The position numbers and the translations under genes are program-made. 64,000 nucleotides of DNA from Arsenicicoccus bolidensis DSM 15745 (GTDB lineage: Bacteria; Actinomycetota; Actinomycetes; Actinomycetales; Dermatophilaceae). The notes beneath the pieces are model-generated. The model ran no database searches, had not been told where the DNA came from, and worked only from the letters and a program-made list of their open reading frames with translations. The stretch is from NCBI RefSeq assembly GCF_000426385.1, contig NZ_AUFG01000001.1, positions 186,001 to 250,000 of the forward strand, given 5' to 3'. Positions 60,576 through 64,000 of this stretch are shown one piece after another. Within the stretch, counting starts at the first letter, position 1. Each line of letters opens with the position of its first letter.

Positions 60576-61837
60576 CCGAGCTGCCCACCCTCGACGCCCT
60601 GGACCAGCGCATCCTCGGCAGCCTGCTCGAGAAGCAGGTCACCGTCCCCGCCGGCTACCCGCTGACCCTCAACGCGCTGCGCGGCGCCTGCAACCAGTCG
60701 AGCAGCCGCGACCCCGTGACCGACTACGACGACCCGACCCTCGAGGAGCGGATCCGCGAGCTCAAGGGCCGCGGGCTGGTGCGGGTCGTCTGGGCCGGCA
60801 AGGGCTCCCGCACCCTGAAGCACCACGAGCTGCTGAGCGAGGTGCACGGGCTCGCCCCGGACGAGCGCGCCCTCGTCACGGTCCTGCTGCTGCGCGGGCC
60901 GCAGGCGGCGGGCGAGCTGCGGACCCGCACCGAGCGCCTGCACCCCTTCGCCGACCGCACGGAGGTGGAGGAGTGCCTCGCGCGACTGTCCCGCCGGCCC
61001 GAGCCGCTCGTCGCCCAGCTGGAGCGTCGGCCGGGGCAGCACGACCCGCGGTGGACGCACCTGCTGGGCCCGGCCCCCACCGCTGTAGCCACGCCCCCGA
61101 GCTCGTCCGGGGACGACGCCATACGGGGGAGCGGTCGCGGGACCGCGGGCCCGGCCCAGGCCGCGGTCGACCTGGAGGTGGTCCTGCGGGACGGCCGCGA
61201 GGCGCGGGACGCACGCGTGCTCGCCGCCTACGACGACGTCGCGGAGGACTACGCGCGCGAGCTCTCCGACGAGCTCGCCCACAAGCCGTTCGACCGCTGG
61301 CTGCTGGCGCGCATCGGCGAGGAGGCCGACGGCGGACCGGTGCTCGACGTCGGCTGCGGCCCGGGGCACGTCACCGCGGCCCTCGCCGTGGCCGGCGCGC
61401 AGGCCCACGGGCTGGACGTCTCGCCGCGCATGGTCGAGCTGGCCCGGGACGCGCACCCCGACCTGACCTTCGACGTCGGCGACCTCAGGCGCGTCCTGCG
61501 CCCGCCGGCCGCCGACGGCTGGGCCGCCGTCGTGGCGTGGTACTCCCTCGTCCACCTCGCGCCCTCCGAGCTGCCGGACGCCCTCGGCGGCCTGGCCCGG
61601 ACCCTGCGTCCCGGCGGGCTGCTCGCCCTCGCGACCCACGTGGGCGTCGAGGTGCGCCACCACGACGAGTGGTGGGGCCACCCGGTCGACCTGGACTTCG
61701 CGCTCCACGACCCGGGCCGTGTCCTCGCGGCGGTGCAGGCCGCCGGGCTGCGCGTCGAGGAGCGCTATGTGCGAGGCCCGCTGGCCGACGTGGAGGTCGG
61801 CACCGACCGCCTCTACGTCCTCGCCCGCCGCACCTGA
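60572..61837 (+). CDS. YceH/DUF480 domain fused to a SAM methyltransferase
   Basis: 421 residues in two parts. Residues 1-165 are a YceH-type tandem winged-helix protein (LDQRILGSLLEKQVTVPAGYPLTLNAL; TRTERLHPFADRTEVEECL). From about 200 comes a class I SAM-dependent methyltransferase with motif I VLDVGCGPGHVTAALA and LRPGGLLALATHVG. A short Gly/Ser-rich hinge joins them. The substrate is unknown; the winged helices suggest nucleic-acid binding. It starts in the NYN stop (ATGA), and its own stop begins an 8-bp tandem repeat. Confidence 0.85.
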   Translation: MTELPTLDALDQRILGSLLEKQVTVPAGYPLTLNALRGACNQSSSRDPVTDYDDPTLEERIRELKGRGLVRVVWAGKGSRTLKHHELLSEVHGLAPDERALVTVLLLRGPQAAGELRTRTERLHPFADRTEVEECLARLSRRPEPLVAQLERRPGQHDPRWTHLLGPAPTAVATPPSSSGDDAIRGSGRGTAGPAQAAVDLEVVLRDGREARDARVLAAYDDVAEDYARELSDELAHKPFDRWLLARIGEEADGGPVLDVGCGPGHVTAALAVAGAQAHGLDVSPRMVELARDAHPDLTFDVGDLRRVLRPPAADGWAAVVAWYSLVHLAPSELPDALGGLARTLRPGGLLALATHVGVEVRHHDEWWGHPVDLDFALHDPGRVLAAVQAAGLRVEERYVRGPLADVEVGTDRLYVLARRT

Positions 61838-61858
61838 CCCTCTGACCCTCTGACCCAC
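61835..61858 (+). repeat. 8-bp tandem repeat starting in the YceH-methyltransferase stop codon
   Basis: TGACCCTC is repeated exactly (61835-61842, 61843-61850) and then as TGACCCAC. The first TGA is the gene's stop. Confidence 0.9.
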
Positions 61859-62161
61859 CTCCTGGCGCCGCAGCTGCTCGTGATCGAGGTCCTGTCCGTC
61901 CTGCGCGGATGGTCGGCGAGTGGCCAGCTGCCCGCGGCCCGAGCCGGCGCGGCCGTCGATCGGCTGCGTGCCCTCCCCATCACCTACGTCGACCTGCCGC
62001 CCCTGGCTTCGGCCGTGTGGCCGCTCCGTCACGACGTGACCCCGTACGCCGCGGCGTTCGTCGTCGTTGCGGCGGGGGCGGCGGCCGCCCCGCCGGTGAC
62101 GGCCGACCGACGGGTGGCCCGGGCCGTCGGCTCGCAGGTCGACGTGATCGTCGTCGAGTGA
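61838..62161 (+). pseudogene. Remnant of a VapC-type PIN toxin
   Basis: The open frame reads as the back two thirds of a PIN-domain toxin: LLAPQLLVIEVLSVLRGW matches the helix with the second acidic residue, and VTADRRVARAV the last acidic motif. The first 30-40 residues with the first catalytic Asp are missing. The third acidic residue, normally in a TxYDAAY-like motif, is Ala here (TPYAAAF). No vapB-like antitoxin is next to it. It is therefore a degenerate remnant, not an active toxin; a short GTG-started 93-residue product is possible. Confidence 0.7.
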
Positions 62162-62218
62162 CCGACGGCCGGCTGAGATCCCACCGAGGTGGCCAGGTGC
62201 CAGCGCTAGGGTCTGGGC

Positions 62219-62998
62219 ATGACTGATCACCCGCACCTACGCGTCACCGTCGACGACAGCCGGCAGGTCCTCACCGTCACCCTGGCCAACGCCGAGGAGC
62301 GCAACGCGCAGACACCGTCCCTGTGGCGCGCCCTGGCGGCGGCGGGGGAGGCGGTGGGCGACGACATACGGGTCGTCGTGCTGCGGGCCGAGGGCACCAG
62401 CTTCTCCGCGGGGCTGCACCGGGGCATGCTCTCCCCGGCCGGTATGCCGGGCGAGCCGCACCTCGTGGCCACCGCCACGAGCGCTCCCGCCGACACGGCG
62501 GAGATGATCGCGGGCTTCCAGCGGGCGTTCCGGGTGTGGCAGGAGATGCCGCAGGTCGTCGTCGCGGCGGTGCACGGGCACGCCATCGGGGCGGGCTTCC
62601 AGCTGGCCCTGGCCGCCGACCTGAGGGTGCTCGCCGACGACGCCCAGCTGGCCATGCGGGAGACGAGCCTCGGCCTGGTGCCGGACCTCGCCGGCACGCG
62701 ACCGCTGGTGGCCTGCGTCGGCTACGCTCGGGCGCTGGAGATCTGCGCCACCGGGCGGTTCGTGGGGGCGGCCGAGGCGACCGCGATCGGCCTGGCCACC
62801 GTGGCCGTGCCGCGCGCCGAGCTCGACGCCACCACCGACGACCTCGTCCAGGCCCTGCTCGAGGCCCCGGCCGGCGCCCTGCGCGAGCTCAAGCCGCTGC
62901 TGCGGTCCGCGACCGAGGGGTCGGCGCAGGACCAGCTGCGGCACGAGCGCGAGGCGCAGGTGCGCCGGCTCGGCGCCCTGGCGCAGGGGCAGCCGTGA
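62219..62998 (+). CDS. Enoyl-CoA hydratase/isomerase family protein
   Basis: 259-residue crotonase-fold protein. The oxyanion segments are SFSAGLHRGML and HGHAIGAGFQLALAADLRV; GLVPDLAGTRPLVACVGYARALEI follows, where an acidic residue is expected, and DL is seen. The exact reaction (hydratase, isomerase or other) is unclear. It is not part of the fadAB operon and stands alone before an ABC exporter. Confidence 0.87.
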   Translation: MTDHPHLRVTVDDSRQVLTVTLANAEERNAQTPSLWRALAAAGEAVGDDIRVVVLRAEGTSFSAGLHRGMLSPAGMPGEPHLVATATSAPADTAEMIAGFQRAFRVWQEMPQVVVAAVHGHAIGAGFQLALAADLRVLADDAQLAMRETSLGLVPDLAGTRPLVACVGYARALEICATGRFVGAAEATAIGLATVAVPRAELDATTDDLVQALLEAPAGALRELKPLLRSATEGSAQDQLRHEREAQVRRLGALAQGQP

Positions 62999-63112
62999 GG
63001 ACACCTGGTACGACTGCTGTGACGATTGCTGCGAGCACGACGGACCTGGCAGCCGCCAGACCTGACCGGCGGGCGCCGGCCTGACCGACCACCGACACGA
63101 GAGGACCGGCGC

Positions 63113-64000
63113 ATGAGCGGACCCGGCATGGGCAACTGGCAGATGATGCGGTCCCTCACCAAGGACTCCTCGGTCAAGGACCGCCGCCTCGCGCCCGGCA
63201 CCGCCCGTCGCGTCGTCGGCTACGCCGACCGCTACCGCGGCCAGATCGCTGTCTTCCTCGTCCTCATCCTCATCGACGCGGCCCTCGTGGTCGCGACCCC
63301 GTTGCTGCTCGGCAAGGTCGTCGACGACGGCGTCATCCCGGGCAACCGCTCGGTCGTGATCACCATCGCGATCGTCCTCGCCGGCCTCGCCCTCGTCGAC
63401 GCCGCGCTGGCCCTGGTGCAGCGGTGGTTCTCGGCCCGCATCGGCGAGGGCCTCATTTACGACCTGCGCACCCAGGTGTTCGGGCACGTCCTGGACCAGC
63501 CGATCGCGTTCTTCACCCGCGCCCAGACCGGCGCCCTCGTCACCCGGCTCAACTCCGACGTCATCGGCGCGCAGTCGGCGTTCACCTCGATCCTGTCGAC
63601 GACCGTGAGCAACCTCGTGTCGGTCGTCTTCATCGTCGCCGCCATGGCCTCGAAGTCCTGGGTCCTCACCCTCGCCGCCCTCGCCCTGCTCCCGGTCTTC
63701 ATGCTGCCCGCGCGGGTGATGGGGCGCCGGCTGGCCGGGCTGCAGCACGAGTCGATGGGGCTCAACGCCGAGCTGGGCACACGCATGACCGAGCGGTTCA
63801 ACGTCGCCGGGGCCCTGCTGGTCAAGCTGTTCGGCCGCCCGCGGGACGAGTCGCAGCAGTATGCCGACCGCGCCGCCCAGGTCCGCGACATCGGCATCCG
63901 CATCGCGCTCAACCGCACGTTCTTCTTCACCGGGCTGACCTTCGTCGCGGCCCTGGCCACGGCCGTCGTCTACGGCATCGGCGGGCTCATGGCCATCGAC
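63113..64000 (+). CDS. ABC transporter, fused permease-ATPase, 3' end outside window
   Basis: I translated it from the ATG after GAGAGGA; the frame stays open to base 64000 (296 codons). It begins with a cytoplasmic segment, then a type-1 exporter membrane domain (hydrophobic segments about 44-67, 79-103, 160-185), with the loop motif FFTRAQTGALVTRLNSDV and later TERFNVAGALLVKLFGRP typical of MsbA/BmrA-like exporters. The ATPase domain would lie beyond the window. Cargo unknown. Confidence 0.88.
   Translation, partial: MSGPGMGNWQMMRSLTKDSSVKDRRLAPGTARRVVGYADRYRGQIAVFLVLILIDAALVVATPLLLGKVVDDGVIPGNRSVVITIAIVLAGLALVDAALALVQRWFSARIGEGLIYDLRTQVFGHVLDQPIAFFTRAQTGALVTRLNSDVIGAQSAFTSILSTTVSNLVSVVFIVAAMASKSWVLTLAALALLPVFMLPARVMGRRLAGLQHESMGLNAELGTRMTERFNVAGALLVKLFGRPRDESQQYADRAAQVRDIGIRIALNRTFFFTGLTFVAALATAVVYGIGGLMAID

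Overview
The window is 64 kb of very GC-rich DNA that reads as the chromosome of an actinomycete. Markers are the RNA-polymerase-binding protein RbpA, the G6PDH assembly protein OpcA, an F420-type (LLM) oxidoreductase, a SufR-led suf operon, DUF3000 next to hemE, a DUF222/HNH protein and an actinobacterial Vms1-like release factor. My best guess is Micrococcales, near Intrasporangiaceae/Dermatophilaceae; this rests on gene content and order, not on a database search. Most of the window is core metabolism. I see no rRNA, tRNA, prophage, CRISPR array or intact insertion sequence.

Left edge (1-6000) is an accessory sugar locus: two ABC-importer permeases, a lipoprotein binding protein, a LacI-type regulator and a GDE-type glucosidase. 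The importer looks decayed. The binding protein carries a nonsense codon plus a frameshift, and one permease lacks about 65 central residues. A shared candidate operator precedes both the importer and the glucosidase. 6.1-16.8 kb holds dxs, an LLM oxidoreductase, a HAD phosphatase, an M3 peptidase, then the peroxide-response block ahpC-ahpF-oxyR and a DUF808 membrane protein. 17-26 kb holds an HTH-MurA-like fusion, fadA-fadB, RNase D, an atypical response regulator, DUF3000, hemE, secG and rbpA.

26.9-34 kb is the pentose-phosphate block on the minus strand: tkt-tal, a terminator, then zwf-opcA-pgl with start/stop overlaps. Next come ctaB and ctaA (heme O and heme A synthesis), convergent across a gap with a 19-bp repeat array and a long hairpin. 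A two-gene ABC exporter diverges from sufR-sufB-sufD-Rieske-sufC-sufS-sufU-sufT (38.2-44.9 kb), an almost gapless Fe-S assembly operon with a SufR-type operator and a 20-bp-stem terminator. 45-50.1 kb has a phosphoribosyltransferase, a VLRF1/DinB-like fusion and the riboflavin operon ribD-ribBA-ribH under an FMN riboswitch; riboflavin synthase is not in this operon. 50.4-64 kb has DUF222/HNH, a secreted alpha/beta hydrolase, HAD and GH13 genes, a zinc peptidase, an ABC-F ATPase, a NYN protein, a YceH-methyltransferase fusion, a PIN-toxin remnant, an enoyl-CoA hydratase and the start of an ABC exporter.

Two signals run across the whole window. The octamer GTATGCCG/CGGCATAC occurs at least 25 times, in several reading frames and between genes, although it forces rare codons. 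Short tandem duplications repeatedly overlap or abut stop codons (rbpA, pgl, the secreted hydrolase, the YceH-methyltransferase fusion, the VLRF1 fusion).
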